A stretch of 64,000 nucleotides of DNA from Mucilaginibacter kameinonensis (GTDB lineage Bacteria > Bacteroidota > Bacteroidia > Sphingobacteriales > Sphingobacteriaceae), in assembly GCF_003675385.1 (NCBI RefSeq), contig NZ_RCWZ01000006.1, forward strand, positions 1 to 64,000, given 5' to 3'. The position numbers and the translations under genes are program-made. The notes under the pieces are model-generated. The model searched no databases and had not been told where the DNA came from. It was given only the letters and a program-made list of their open reading frames with translations. Below are positions 1 through 8,349 of this stretch, in pieces (the first letter of the stretch is position 1; each line of letters starts with the position of its first letter).

Positions 1-51
1 GCCAGAGCCGATGGTACTGCGGTAAAACGTGGGAGAGTAGGTCGGTGCCAC
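1..51 (+). rRNA. rrf: 5S ribosomal RNA, 3' end (partial)
   Basis: The first ~51 bases match the conserved 3' part of bacterial 5S rRNA: the GGTACTGC segment, then GTGGGAGAGTAGGTCGGTGCC-like bases that close the terminal stem. The 5' part lies outside the window. A strong hairpin follows at once, as expected for the end of an rRNA operon, so 16S and 23S genes should lie just upstream (inference). The exact 3' end is placed by eye. Confidence 0.9.
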
Positions 52-78
52 CCTTTATCACCTTTAATGGTGCAACAA

Positions 79-116
79 TGCAAAAGCCTTAGCAACACAC
101 TAAGGCTTTTTGCATT
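79..116 (+). terminator. Intrinsic terminator of the rRNA operon
   Basis: TGCAAAAGCCTTAG (79-92) pairs with CTAAGGCTTTTTGCA (100-114), with one bulged base and a 7-base loop. The right arm holds a T run. It lies ~28 bases after the 5S rRNA end and fits a Rho-independent terminator. Confidence 0.8.
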
Positions 117-425
117 TAAAATACTTTCCTATCTCAACAACTCCAACATCGATAACAACCATCCGCCTAATCAACCACTCACTACTCACTATTCTACAAT
201 CCTCCATCAACCCGCGTTAGGGATAGGAGCGGGTACCGGCGCGCGCTTAAGGCCTGCAGGCGTATGAGCGGATAGCCCGGCCGAAGGAAACGCCCTGATA
301 TGAACATCCAAACAATCCAACTACTCATTACTCTCCAAAAGCGGCTCCACAATTCCTAACAGTTAAAAATTTGCGTATTATAAAATAAATATAACTAACT
401 TTATAATACACAGCCTGTTATCGAC
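117..425. other. Intergenic region with a GC-rich, repeat-like patch
   Basis: No convincing gene is seen between the rRNA terminator and position 426; the open frame at 67-267 runs through the terminator and has no family features. Bases ~210-295 are much richer in G and C than the flanks, with CCGCGTTAGGGAT at the left and AGCGGATAGCCCGGCC further right. From memory, similar GC-rich patches recur in Sphingobacteriaceae genomes, so a dispersed repeat is possible. This was not verified. Confidence 0.4.
370..403 (+). promoter_or_regulatory. Possible promoter of the 426-2618 gene group
   Basis: TTTG at 370-373 and TAACTTTA at 396-403 are 22 bases apart. This approximates the Bacteroidota pattern TTTG (-33) and TAnnTTTG (-7), with the last G replaced by A. 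The first gene starts at 426. Confidence 0.35.
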
Positions 426-1253
426 ATGCCTGCAGAAGCCAATAAAGCTGTTTCGCCTTTAAGCTGGGTTATCATAACCGGATTGGGTTTTGTGTTGTTT
501 GTAGGGGCTGCGGTAACACTTATGATCTTTAGCAATAAATCTGCAAATATGAGTCCGCAGGTTTATTTCTTTCTCCTGATTTTTGCGGCCTTAATTGCGT
601 CTGGTTTTTTATTCGGGGCATTAAAGGCGCATGCGAAATATAGCGGTCAGTTGCATAACGGAACTTTAGTGCTCGGCGGACCCGCGGTGATTTTCTGCCT
701 GATTATCTATTTTGGCCTAAAGCTATCTCCGGTTGCTGATTCGTTCGATATAAAATTCATTGTATTTGCAGACGAGAGCAAAAATGAACTGGTAGACGGC
801 GGGGTACTTAAAGTATTATTCAACAAGCCCGACTCGGCGAGAGTTGAAAACGGCTCTGTGATCTTTAACGACTTGCCGGTAAATTTATTAGGCAAAAGCA
901 TTACCGTTACTCCTGCGGTAGCCGGCTATTACCGGCAAAGCCAGCAGGTAACTATCCCGGTTGACGGACATACCTCCATTGAACTGCATCTCAAAAAGAA
1001 GCCGGATTCTTTAAAGGTAAGTGGTTTGGTTGTAGATATACAAGGACAGCCCGTTCCTGATGTATTGATTGTATTGGCAGATGGACAGTATAAAACCAAT
1101 GCAGATCAATTGGGCAATTTTAGTTTAATATTACCTATAAAGGATGGAACCGAGTTGCCGGTAAGGATCTATATGGGTAAAAAGCTACGTTTTAACAGTA
1201 CTCAGATTTTTTCGTCTAAAGTACCGCTTACGCTTCAACTGAATAAGCTATGA
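426..1253 (+). CDS. Membrane protein with three N-terminal helices and a carboxypeptidase-regulatory-like domain
   Basis: The 275-residue product has three hydrophobic helices (about residues 13-35, 46-67 and 80-101) and then a soluble, beta-rich region of ~170 residues. The last ~65 residues (from ~197, LKVSGLVVDIQGQPVPDVLI) fit the carboxypeptidase-D regulatory-like/Cna-B-like fold that recurs in Bacteroidota envelope proteins. The soluble part is probably periplasmic (inference). The stop overlaps the next gene's start as ATGA, so the two are translationally coupled. No enzyme motif is seen and the function is unknown. Confidence 0.7.
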   Translation: MPAEANKAVSPLSWVIITGLGFVLFVGAAVTLMIFSNKSANMSPQVYFFLLIFAALIASGFLFGALKAHAKYSGQLHNGTLVLGGPAVIFCLIIYFGLKLSPVADSFDIKFIVFADESKNELVDGGVLKVLFNKPDSARVENGSVIFNDLPVNLLGKSITVTPAVAGYYRQSQQVTIPVDGHTSIELHLKKKPDSLKVSGLVVDIQGQPVPDVLIVLADGQYKTNADQLGNFSLILPIKDGTELPVRIYMGKKLRFNSTQIFSSKVPLTLQLNKL

Positions 1254-2212
1254 AAGCTGTTGTTTGCATAGTATGTCTATGTATGACCGGCCTTAACGGT
1301 TATGGGCAGACTACGGTGTTCAAAGGCGAGCTGTTAAACAATAACACCTTAGTTAAAAACTATACCATAACTATCGACGGCAATCCGGCAACTACAAATG
1401 AGTCGGGCGTTTTTACTACAGCCATTAACAGCAGTACTACCCAAGTGGAGGTTAAAACCTCGGATAAAACTTACATCATACTTTACCCTATAGGAGGCAG
1501 GGTGCTAATTCCTAAAAATCCAGCGCTGTTAACGCAGATAGTACTGGAAAGCTTCCAATCAAGCGGGCAGATCAAGAGCTATATGGCGTCGTTATCGCAA
1601 TTAAAGGACGCGGCCAAAAAGGGACAAGCCGATACCAAAGCACTGCAGAATAAAATAGACTCTATAGCGGCTAATCTTAAAAAACTGGGTTACTCGAATG
1701 AAGATCTGAGAGCAGCCCGCGAGAAACAGGATGGCATCGACCTGTTCTATCCCGAAATAAGCGCTGCCCTGCAAAACTATATCCTACAGGCGCAGAGTTT
1801 AATGATTGCCTTTAAATTTATAGGTGTGTATGCTTTTGTTAACGTTAATGCGCTTACACAATATGCGCAAACCCAAAATGGGTTTAATCAGGCTTTTGAA
1901 AAATTATATGTCAATTATCCCACATACTCAAAAAAGATGAGCGATTACTGGGACGATCCGGCGCTTTCCAAAACGTTTGGGGAGATAGCTGATACGCTTA
2001 TTTATGGCATCGGCAAAAACAAGATAGTCCCCTTAAATGATATTAAGAATCAGATCAATCAATATTTTCAGAACCAAGTGTCCGATAAGGATAAGGAAAA
2101 GCTGAAAAAAGAGATCCAATCGCAAATAGAAACACAGGTCCCGGCCATTACAGATCAGCTTGCAGTTATGGAACAACGTGTAAAACTATTCCTGAGCCAG
2201 TTAAAAAATTAG
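1250..2212 (+). CDS. Secreted protein with regulatory-like N-domain and helical C-domain
   Basis: The 320-residue product has an N-terminal signal peptide (hydrophobic to about residue 19, cleavage near GYGQ-T). Residues ~22-95 form a beta-rich domain with the 'TTNESGVFTT' pattern of carboxypeptidase-regulatory-like folds. Residues ~105-320 are mainly helical and charged, with KDAAKKGQADTKALQNKIDS suggesting coiled coil. It overlaps the preceding membrane protein by 4 bases and is followed 28 bases later by a small lipoprotein, so the three likely form one operon. No family could be named; a periplasmic partner of the upstream membrane protein is an inference. Confidence 0.65.
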   Translation: MKAVVCIVCLCMTGLNGYGQTTVFKGELLNNNTLVKNYTITIDGNPATTNESGVFTTAINSSTTQVEVKTSDKTYIILYPIGGRVLIPKNPALLTQIVLESFQSSGQIKSYMASLSQLKDAAKKGQADTKALQNKIDSIAANLKKLGYSNEDLRAAREKQDGIDLFYPEISAALQNYILQAQSLMIAFKFIGVYAFVNVNALTQYAQTQNGFNQAFEKLYVNYPTYSKKMSDYWDDPALSKTFGEIADTLIYGIGKNKIVPLNDIKNQINQYFQNQVSDKDKEKLKKEIQSQIETQVPAITDQLAVMEQRVKLFLSQLKN

Positions 2213-2240
2213 TAATCATTAATAACTAAAGCATTTAATC

Positions 2241-2618
2241 ATGAAAAAATTAAATCTCCCCCTCTATGTTATTTTGATCGTTATTGCAGGCTTTTGTACC
2301 ACAACGTGTGGTAAAAGTAGTGACGGTGGCGGCGGTGGTGGCGGCGTTATTGTTCTTCTGGGCGATCTTATCGGTTTTTGGCAACATGACACCGACTCAT
2401 TTACGTTTGATGGCCAGGACAACAAACTCGGTGGCTCTGGAACCGTCGACGGGCAAACAGGTACAGTCTCGAACAGCAAAATTGACAAGTATCAGTTCTC
2501 GTTTGATCTTGTTTTTGCCGATAACAGCGTAAAATCTTATACAGGTACCATAGACGACACAAAGAAGGTAATAAAGCTAACCACATCCGGAACCACTACT
2601 GTTTTCAACAAACAATAA
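2241..2618 (+). CDS. Small glycine-rich putative lipoprotein
   Basis: The 125-residue product starts with a basic, hydrophobic signal and a Cys at residue 23 (TTTC-GKSS), followed by a run of seven glycines. The bases before Cys23 are a poor match to a consensus lipobox, so SPII processing is likely but not certain. The remaining ~90 residues (WQHDTDSFTFDG, later VKSYTGTIDDTKKVIKLTT) look like a small beta-barrel of the lipocalin-like type common in Bacteroidota lipoproteins. It is the last gene before a terminator and probably the third gene of the operon. Function unknown. Confidence 0.7.
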   Translation: MKKLNLPLYVILIVIAGFCTTTCGKSSDGGGGGGGVIVLLGDLIGFWQHDTDSFTFDGQDNKLGGSGTVDGQTGTVSNSKIDKYQFSFDLVFADNSVKSYTGTIDDTKKVIKLTTSGTTTVFNKQ

Positions 2619-2653
2619 TAAGGCTTACGAAGCCAGGCCCCAGATAGTGCCCT

Positions 2654-2683
2654 AAAAACCCTGATTTAATCATCGGGGTTTTT
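2654..2683 (+). terminator. Intrinsic terminator after the 426-2618 group
   Basis: AAAAACCC-TGAT pairs with ATC-GGGG-TTTTT around a short AT loop, giving an 11-12 bp stem ending in a T run, 36 bases after the lipoprotein stop. Confidence 0.75.
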
Positions 2684-2893
2684 GTGTTTAAAAACTCTAA
2701 TGGGCCGTTGTTCTTTGCATCGGTTTCTGATAAAAGGAACATTGTAAAAGCGCTAATTAGTCTTACTAATTAATTGATTTTTGCGTAGAATAGGCTATAA
2801 AAAAATTATTCCAATTCAAAAAAAGTACGCTATATTCACACTGTCTAAATAGGTGTCAATCTCACACTCAATATAAAACCAATTTATGTGCTC

Positions 2894-5311
2894 ATGATGT
2901 TTAAACAATTATCTCACAAAAGTGCAAAACTTACGCAATCGATTGTGTTAATTATTTTGCTGTTAACAGGTATGTCAACTATGCCTGCTTTGGCAGTTAT
3001 CAAATCGTTTAAAAAAGCTGCCGATGGTGTTACTTTTACGCTCGACAAAGGCCTCATGAAAGTGCTCATCCGTAAAGATGATATCATCGAGGTAAAATAC
3101 ACCATATTTGATGCCTTTGAAGCCAAGGCATCGCTGGTGGTTAATAACAAGTGGCTACAGCATACGCCTTACCAGGTTACTGACGGGAAAGCGGAAGTTG
3201 TAATTGCCACATCGAAGTTGAAGGTGAAAATAAACAAAGCCACCAACGCTATTACCTATACCGATTTAAAAGGTAATGTGATCACAGCTGAGGACAACGA
3301 TAATAAATCGATGGCTCCTGCTACTATTGCAGGAATCAATACATACAATGTTACTACGCAATTTAACTCTCCTAAGGATGAGGCCTTATTTGGGTTGGGT
3401 TGTCACCCGCTTGATTCCATGTCTATCAATTACAAAGGCCGCAACCAGGATCTGGCTATTAAATATCTTACAGGCGCTATCCCGGTGATGCTATCAACCA
3501 AAGGTTATGGTTTGATGTGGGATAACTATTCGGCCAGTAATTTTTACGGGGGCGAAGCAGATAATACCAAATTTAAATATGTATCAGAAAGTGGTAAACA
3601 GGTTGATTACTTCTTTTTCTACGGACCCGGTTTTGATCACATCATCGATCTGTATCGCACCGCTACCGGAAGAGCCCCTATGTTTGGTAAATGGGCTTAT
3701 GGTTTGTTTCAGTCGCAGGATAGGTACCTGAGCGAAGATGAGATCCTGAGTGTGAAAGATAATTATCGCAATAACCATATTCCGGTTGACGTGATTGTGC
3801 AGGATTGGTACTACTGGGACCCATTGCCGATCGGTTCGCACGTGATGAAGCCGGAGCGCTATCCGCATCCGCAAAAATTGATTGACGCTTTACATGCCGC
3901 AAATTTGCATGCCATGATCTCTATCTGGCCGGTGTTTGGTAAGGGTACCCCTAACTATGACGCGCTGAATAAAATGGGTGGCCTAACCGATATTACCTGG
4001 GATAACGTGGTTACCCATACTTTTGATACTTATTACGATGCCCACAATCCTAAAGCGCGTGAGCTATATTGGGATCAGGCCCGCGATAGCCTCATCAAAC
4101 GCTATGGCTGGGATGCCTGGTGGATAGATCAGTGTGAGCCCGATAATGGCGCATTGTTGGACGCCCGTCGGCAAAGTAATTTTGCCATTGGTAAAGGCAT
4201 TGATTATTTCAATACTTACTCTTTGCAGCATACCAAAGGTGTATATGAAGGCTGGCGCAGGGATATTCCGGGCAAGCGCGCTTTCTTCCTGGTGAGGCAG
4301 TCGTTTGCAGGCGAACAGCGTAATGCTTCGACGTTATGGTCGAGTGATATTGAGTGTACCTTTCACGATTTTAAAGACCAGGTGCCGCAGGGCATTAACG
4401 CCTGTACATCGGGTATTCCTTACTGGACATCAGACATAGGTGGTTATCACTATCACTGGAAGCCTGCCGATTGGTCGCAGCCTGATAAGCGTGAGCTTTT
4501 TACCCGCTGGTTCCAGTTCGGAACATTCTGCCCGATATTCAGGATCCACGGCAAAGGCGAACGCGCTATCTTCAGCAAAAACTGGGATGAAAACACAAGG
4601 TCGATACTGCTTAACTTCGATAAGTTACGCTACCGTTTGATGCCATACATTTATTCGTTAGCAGGTCGTGTTACGAATGATAACTATACTATTATGCGTT
4701 CGCTGGCTTTTGATTACCGCGGTGATGCCAATGTTTATGGTATTCCTGACCAGTATATGTTTGGCCCGGCCTTTATGGTTAACCCTGTTACCGAGCAGCT
4801 TTACACTTCAAGTGATGCCGCTAAAAAAGCCAAGGCCCGCCAGGTTTACCTGCCTGCGGCAAGTAAATGGTATAACTTCTGGACTGGCGAATTGCTTGAC
4901 GGCGGTCAAACCATCAGCGCTGCTGCGCCTATCGAAATATTGCCGCTTTACGTAAAAGCAGGCTCAATTATACCTATGGGCCCGGATGTTGAATACGCTA
5001 CCGAGAAGCCAAACAGCAATATCGAACTTCGCATTTATCCGGGTGCCGATGCCTCGTTTAAGTTTTATGAGGATGAGAACGATAACTATAATTATGAAAA
5101 AGGACAGTCGGCTACGTTCACTTTAAACTGGAATGATAAAACCCATAAGCTGAGTATCTCTGACACCAAAGGCTATTTCCCGGGCCAACTGAAAAATCGC
5201 ACTTTTAATATTGTAATGGTTAAAGGTGCTCACGGCTCCGATGTGGCTTTAACTGCTAAGGCGGATAAAGTGGTTAAGTACGCTGGGAAAGCAATGGTAG
5301 TGGCGCTTTAG
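2894..5311 (+). CDS. Glycoside hydrolase family 31 (alpha-glucosidase/alpha-xylosidase type), secreted
   Basis: The ~805-residue protein has a signal peptide (hydrophobic ~18-36, ending MPALA-V), an N-terminal galactose-mutarotase-like beta domain, and a GH31 TIM barrel. The catalytic nucleophile is Asp412 in WWIDQCEPD and the acid/base is Asp485 in LWSSDIE, followed by the typical GIPYWTSDIGGYHY. A C-terminal beta domain ending with a DUF5110-like segment (FKFYEDENDNYNYEKG) completes the usual layout. GH31 enzymes cleave alpha-glucosidic or alpha-xylosidic bonds; the exact substrate cannot be read from sequence. Starts GTG 2888, ATG 2894 and ATG 2897 are all possible. No SusC/SusD pair is adjacent. 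Confidence 0.92.
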   Translation: MMFKQLSHKSAKLTQSIVLIILLLTGMSTMPALAVIKSFKKAADGVTFTLDKGLMKVLIRKDDIIEVKYTIFDAFEAKASLVVNNKWLQHTPYQVTDGKAEVVIATSKLKVKINKATNAITYTDLKGNVITAEDNDNKSMAPATIAGINTYNVTTQFNSPKDEALFGLGCHPLDSMSINYKGRNQDLAIKYLTGAIPVMLSTKGYGLMWDNYSASNFYGGEADNTKFKYVSESGKQVDYFFFYGPGFDHIIDLYRTATGRAPMFGKWAYGLFQSQDRYLSEDEILSVKDNYRNNHIPVDVIVQDWYYWDPLPIGSHVMKPERYPHPQKLIDALHAANLHAMISIWPVFGKGTPNYDALNKMGGLTDITWDNVVTHTFDTYYDAHNPKARELYWDQARDSLIKRYGWDAWWIDQCEPDNGALLDARRQSNFAIGKGIDYFNTYSLQHTKGVYEGWRRDIPGKRAFFLVRQSFAGEQRNASTLWSSDIECTFHDFKDQVPQGINACTSGIPYWTSDIGGYHYHWKPADWSQPDKRELFTRWFQFGTFCPIFRIHGKGERAIFSKNWDENTRSILLNFDKLRYRLMPYIYSLAGRVTNDNYTIMRSLAFDYRGDANVYGIPDQYMFGPAFMVNPVTEQLYTSSDAAKKAKARQVYLPAASKWYNFWTGELLDGGQTISAAAPIEILPLYVKAGSIIPMGPDVEYATEKPNSNIELRIYPGADASFKFYEDENDNYNYEKGQSATFTLNWNDKTHKLSISDTKGYFPGQLKNRTFNIVMVKGAHGSDVALTAKADKVVKYAGKAMVVAL

Positions 5312-5342
5312 CGACAATGTAAAAAAATGGATTTTTCTCTAT

Positions 5343-5431
5343 GTCATTGCGAGGAGGAACGACGAAGCAATCGCATGCTGTACAGAGGGGCTCTGCCTCC
5401 GTGCGGTTGCCACGCTTCGCTCGCAATGACG
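5343..5431. repeat. Dispersed palindromic element, family A (copy 1)
   Basis: The ends are inverted (GTCATTGCGAGG at the left, CTCGCAATGACG at the right), with GAAGCAATCGC inside. The arms match the element at 47011-47092. It sits between two convergent genes and is non-coding. Confidence 0.7.
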
Positions 5432-5458
5432 TAGATTAATTTGCAATGATGAATTTCT

Positions 5459-6232
5459 CTAATTCTTTTTGCTCTCCACTTTCTTCACCCTGTTAGCTTT
5501 CATTTTCAAATTCAGCATCTCCACCAAAACAGAAAATGCCATGGCGAAATAAATGTAGCCTTTCGGGATGTGCTGTTCAAAAGCTTCGGCCAGGAGCGAA
5601 ACGCCTATTAATAACAAAAACGACAGCGCCAACATTTTTACGGTGGGGTGTTTGTTTACAAACGCGGCAACACCGTTTGATGCCCACATCATAATGCCTA
5701 CCGCTATAACTACGGCCAGTATCATGATTTCAACATGGCTGGCCATTCCGACAGCAGTAATCACAGAATCGAGCGAGAAAACGATATCCAGCAACATGAT
5801 CTGTAATATGGTGCCCCAAAACGAATGTTTTTTTACCGCGCCTTCGTTTTCTTCATCGCCTTCGATTTTATGATGGATCTCGGCGGTGCTTTTATAGATC
5901 AGGAATAAACCGCCGATGATCAGGATCAGATCACGACCGGAGATGGCCAGTTTTTCTACCCATTCGGCATCTGTAATACTAAAAATTGAACTAAGGTTAA
6001 ACAAGGGCGCTGTTAAGGTCATTACCCAACTGATAGAAAGCAATAACAGGATGCGGGTGATCATGGCCATGCCTAAACCAACCCGGCGGCCCTGGCTTTG
6101 CTGGCTGGCCGGAAGTTTGTCGGATAGGATAGAGATAAACACAATATTGTCGATGCCTAAAACAATCTCCAATAAGGTAAGCGTGATAAGGGAGATCCAG
6201 GATTCGGCTTGTTCAAAAATTTCAAAACTCAT
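5459..6232 (-). CDS. TerC family integral membrane protein
   Basis: The product (~257 residues from Met at 6232) is a polytopic membrane protein with about seven helices. Family signature segments are present: LTLLEIVLGIDNIVFISILS early on and LLDIVFSLDSVITAVGMA in the second half, each holding acidic residues within a helix. TerC/Alx proteins are linked to tellurium resistance and manganese export. The frame opens at 6289, but the extra 19 residues are not membrane-like, and MSFEIFEQAESW fits the family N-terminus better. It is separated from glmS by 92 bases on the same strand. Confidence 0.9.
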   Translation of the reverse strand: MSFEIFEQAESWISLITLTLLEIVLGIDNIVFISILSDKLPASQQSQGRRVGLGMAMITRILLLLSISWVMTLTAPLFNLSSIFSITDAEWVEKLAISGRDLILIIGGLFLIYKSTAEIHHKIEGDEENEGAVKKHSFWGTILQIMLLDIVFSLDSVITAVGMASHVEIMILAVVIAVGIMMWASNGVAAFVNKHPTVKMLALSFLLLIGVSLLAEAFEQHIPKGYIYFAMAFSVLVEMLNLKMKANRVKKVESKKN

Positions 6233-6324
6233 AGGTAGCAGGTATTTGTTTCTTCCCAAAAATAACAAAACCCCTGCCGTTAAGGGCAAGGGCTTGTAAA
6301 AATAGATTATCGTTTGGGAATGGC

Positions 6325-8160
6325 TTATTCAACAGTAACCGACTTTGCCAGGTTACGTGGCTGATCCACATTGCAACCACGCATTACCGCTATATGATAA
6401 GCCAATAGCTGAAGCGGGATAGTTGCCACTAACGGAACAAAAGCCTCGTTGGTTTGCGGGATCTCTATTACATAATCGGCCATTCCTTTTACCTCGGTAT
6501 CGCCTTCGCTAACAATAGCGATAACGTGCCCCTTACGGGCTTTTACTTCCTGGATGTTGCTGATCACTTTTTCGTACGACGAATGTTTAGTGGCGATGAA
6601 CACAACTGGCATTTCATCATCAATTAAGGCGATAGGGCCGTGTTTCATTTCGGCAGCCGGATAACCTTCGGCATGTATATAAGAGATCTCCTTAAGCTTT
6701 AAAGCACCTTCCAGTGCCACCGGGAATGAACTGCCCCTGCCCAGGAATAAACAATTGCTCGAGTCTTTAAACCGGGCAGCTATTTCCTTGATATGTTCAT
6801 TTGTTTTCAGGGTTTCCTGTACCAGGTTAGGGATCTCGTTTAAACCGGTTAAATATTCAACCATTTTGCTTTGCGTGATTTTGCCACGCTGCTGGGCTAT
6901 ATAAAACGCTATAAGTGTTAACACACTTACCTGTGCTGTAAACGCCTTGGTTGATGCTACTCCAATTTCGGGGCCGGCATGAGTGTAAACGCCTGCATGG
7001 GTTAAGCGTGGAATAGATGCGCCAACCACATTACAGATACCGAAAATGGTAGCACCTTTCTCTTTTGCCAGTTCAATGGCCGCCATGGTGTCGGCTGTTT
7101 CACCCGATTGGGATATGGCTATTACCAGGTCTTTTTCGGTTATGATAGGGTTACGGTACCTGAACTCGGAAGCGTATTCTACTTCTACCGGTACGCGTGC
7201 GTATTCTTCAATCAGATATTCGCCTACCAAACCGGCATGCCATGATGTGCCACAGGCCACAATAATGATCCTGTCAACATTTTTTAGCTTCTCGGTGTAT
7301 TCTTTAATCCCACCAAGCTGAACTTTGCCTTGCTGAGGATAAATACGGCCACGCAGGCAATCGCGGATGGAGCGGGGCTGCTCATAGATCTCCTTCATCA
7401 TGAAGTGGTCATAGCCGCCTTTTTCCAGCATTTCCAGTTTCAGATCAAGCTCCTGGATGTATGGTGTTTGTACCGAGTTGTCGATATTTTTTACCAACAG
7501 GTTTTCGCGATGCACATAAGCAATTTCATTATCGTTAAGGTAGATCACGTTTTTGGTGTACTCTACAATAGGGGTAGCGTCAGACGCAATGAAATATTCA
7601 CCTTTACCTACGCCAATCACCATCGGACTGCCCTTGCGCGCAGCTATCATCAGATCCGGCTCATCGGCGCTCATAATTACAATGGCATATGCACCTATCA
7701 CTTTGTTTAAGGCTACACGTACTGCATCTTTTAAATCAAGGCCTGTCGCATTCTGGATATCCTCGATCAGGTGTATTAAAACTTCAGTATCGGTATCACT
7801 TTTAAAAACGTGGCCTTTGGCAATGAGGGTTTCTTTAATGATGCCGTAGTTTTCAATAATTCCGTTATGGATGATGGTAAGCTTCCTGTCGCCAGACGAG
7901 TGTGGGTGCGAGTTTCGGTCGCTTGGTTCGCCGTGGGTGGCCCAGCGGGTGTGGCCCATGCCAATTGTCCCTTTCAGGTCTACGCCCTTTACAAAATTTT
8001 CCAGGTCTTCAACTTTACCAGCCTTTTTGTAAACTTTAAGATCCTGGTCAAGCAAGGCAACACCGGCGCTGTCATAGCCACGGTATTCGAGCCTGTGCAG
8101 CCCTTTTATAACGATGGGATAAGCATCCCTAAATCCTATATAACCAACAATTCCGCACAT
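6325..8160 (-). CDS. glmS: Glutamine-fructose-6-phosphate aminotransferase (isomerizing)
   Basis: GlmS makes glucosamine-6-phosphate from fructose-6-phosphate and glutamine, the first step towards UDP-GlcNAc for peptidoglycan and lipopolysaccharide. The 611-residue length is standard. MCGIVGYIG places the nucleophile Cys2 for the N-terminal glutaminase; GHTRWATHG and the DTEVL segment follow. Two SIS domains occupy the rest (CGTSWHAGLVGEYL, SQSGETADT; LGRGSSFPVALEGALKLKE), and the C-terminus DQPRNLAKSVTVE is the conserved sugar-binding tail. No glmS ribozyme-like structure was recognised upstream. A terminator separates it from the DUF4270 gene upstream on the same strand. Confidence 0.97.
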   Translation of the reverse strand: MCGIVGYIGFRDAYPIVIKGLHRLEYRGYDSAGVALLDQDLKVYKKAGKVEDLENFVKGVDLKGTIGMGHTRWATHGEPSDRNSHPHSSGDRKLTIIHNGIIENYGIIKETLIAKGHVFKSDTDTEVLIHLIEDIQNATGLDLKDAVRVALNKVIGAYAIVIMSADEPDLMIAARKGSPMVIGVGKGEYFIASDATPIVEYTKNVIYLNDNEIAYVHRENLLVKNIDNSVQTPYIQELDLKLEMLEKGGYDHFMMKEIYEQPRSIRDCLRGRIYPQQGKVQLGGIKEYTEKLKNVDRIIIVACGTSWHAGLVGEYLIEEYARVPVEVEYASEFRYRNPIITEKDLVIAISQSGETADTMAAIELAKEKGATIFGICNVVGASIPRLTHAGVYTHAGPEIGVASTKAFTAQVSVLTLIAFYIAQQRGKITQSKMVEYLTGLNEIPNLVQETLKTNEHIKEIAARFKDSSNCLFLGRGSSFPVALEGALKLKEISYIHAEGYPAAEMKHGPIALIDDEMPVVFIATKHSSYEKVISNIQEVKARKGHVIAIVSEGDTEVKGMADYVIEIPQTNEAFVPLVATIPLQLLAYHIAVMRGCNVDQPRNLAKSVTVE

Positions 8161-8308
8161 AAAATATCAAGTATAAATGTTAAACGCCGCAAAATAAACA
8201 GCTATATAACACATATCAGCAATAATTATTTTGATTTTTTGCGAAAAAGGAGAAGTTTTAAAATACTTAAAAAAGTATTTTAAAAAGTGGATTTGCCTTA
8301 AACAAAAA

Positions 8309-8332
8309 AATCCCCTAAGCGGGGATTCTTTT
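8309..8332 (-). terminator. Intrinsic terminator after the DUF4270 gene
   Basis: AATCCCC (8309-8315) and GGGGATT (8321-8327) form a 7-bp stem with a 5-base loop. On the minus strand it is followed by a run of seven T. It ends the transcript of the gene at 8350-9753, so glmS needs its own promoter in 8161-8300. Confidence 0.75.
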
Positions 8333-8349
8333 GTTTATTAAGAGATATC

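Noticed and set aside
67..267. 66-codon open frame
   Set aside because: It runs through the rRNA terminator and repeat-like DNA, with no recognisable motif.
7810..8283. 157-codon open frame on the plus strand
   Set aside because: It lies mostly on the antisense strand of glmS, whose protein is clearly identified.
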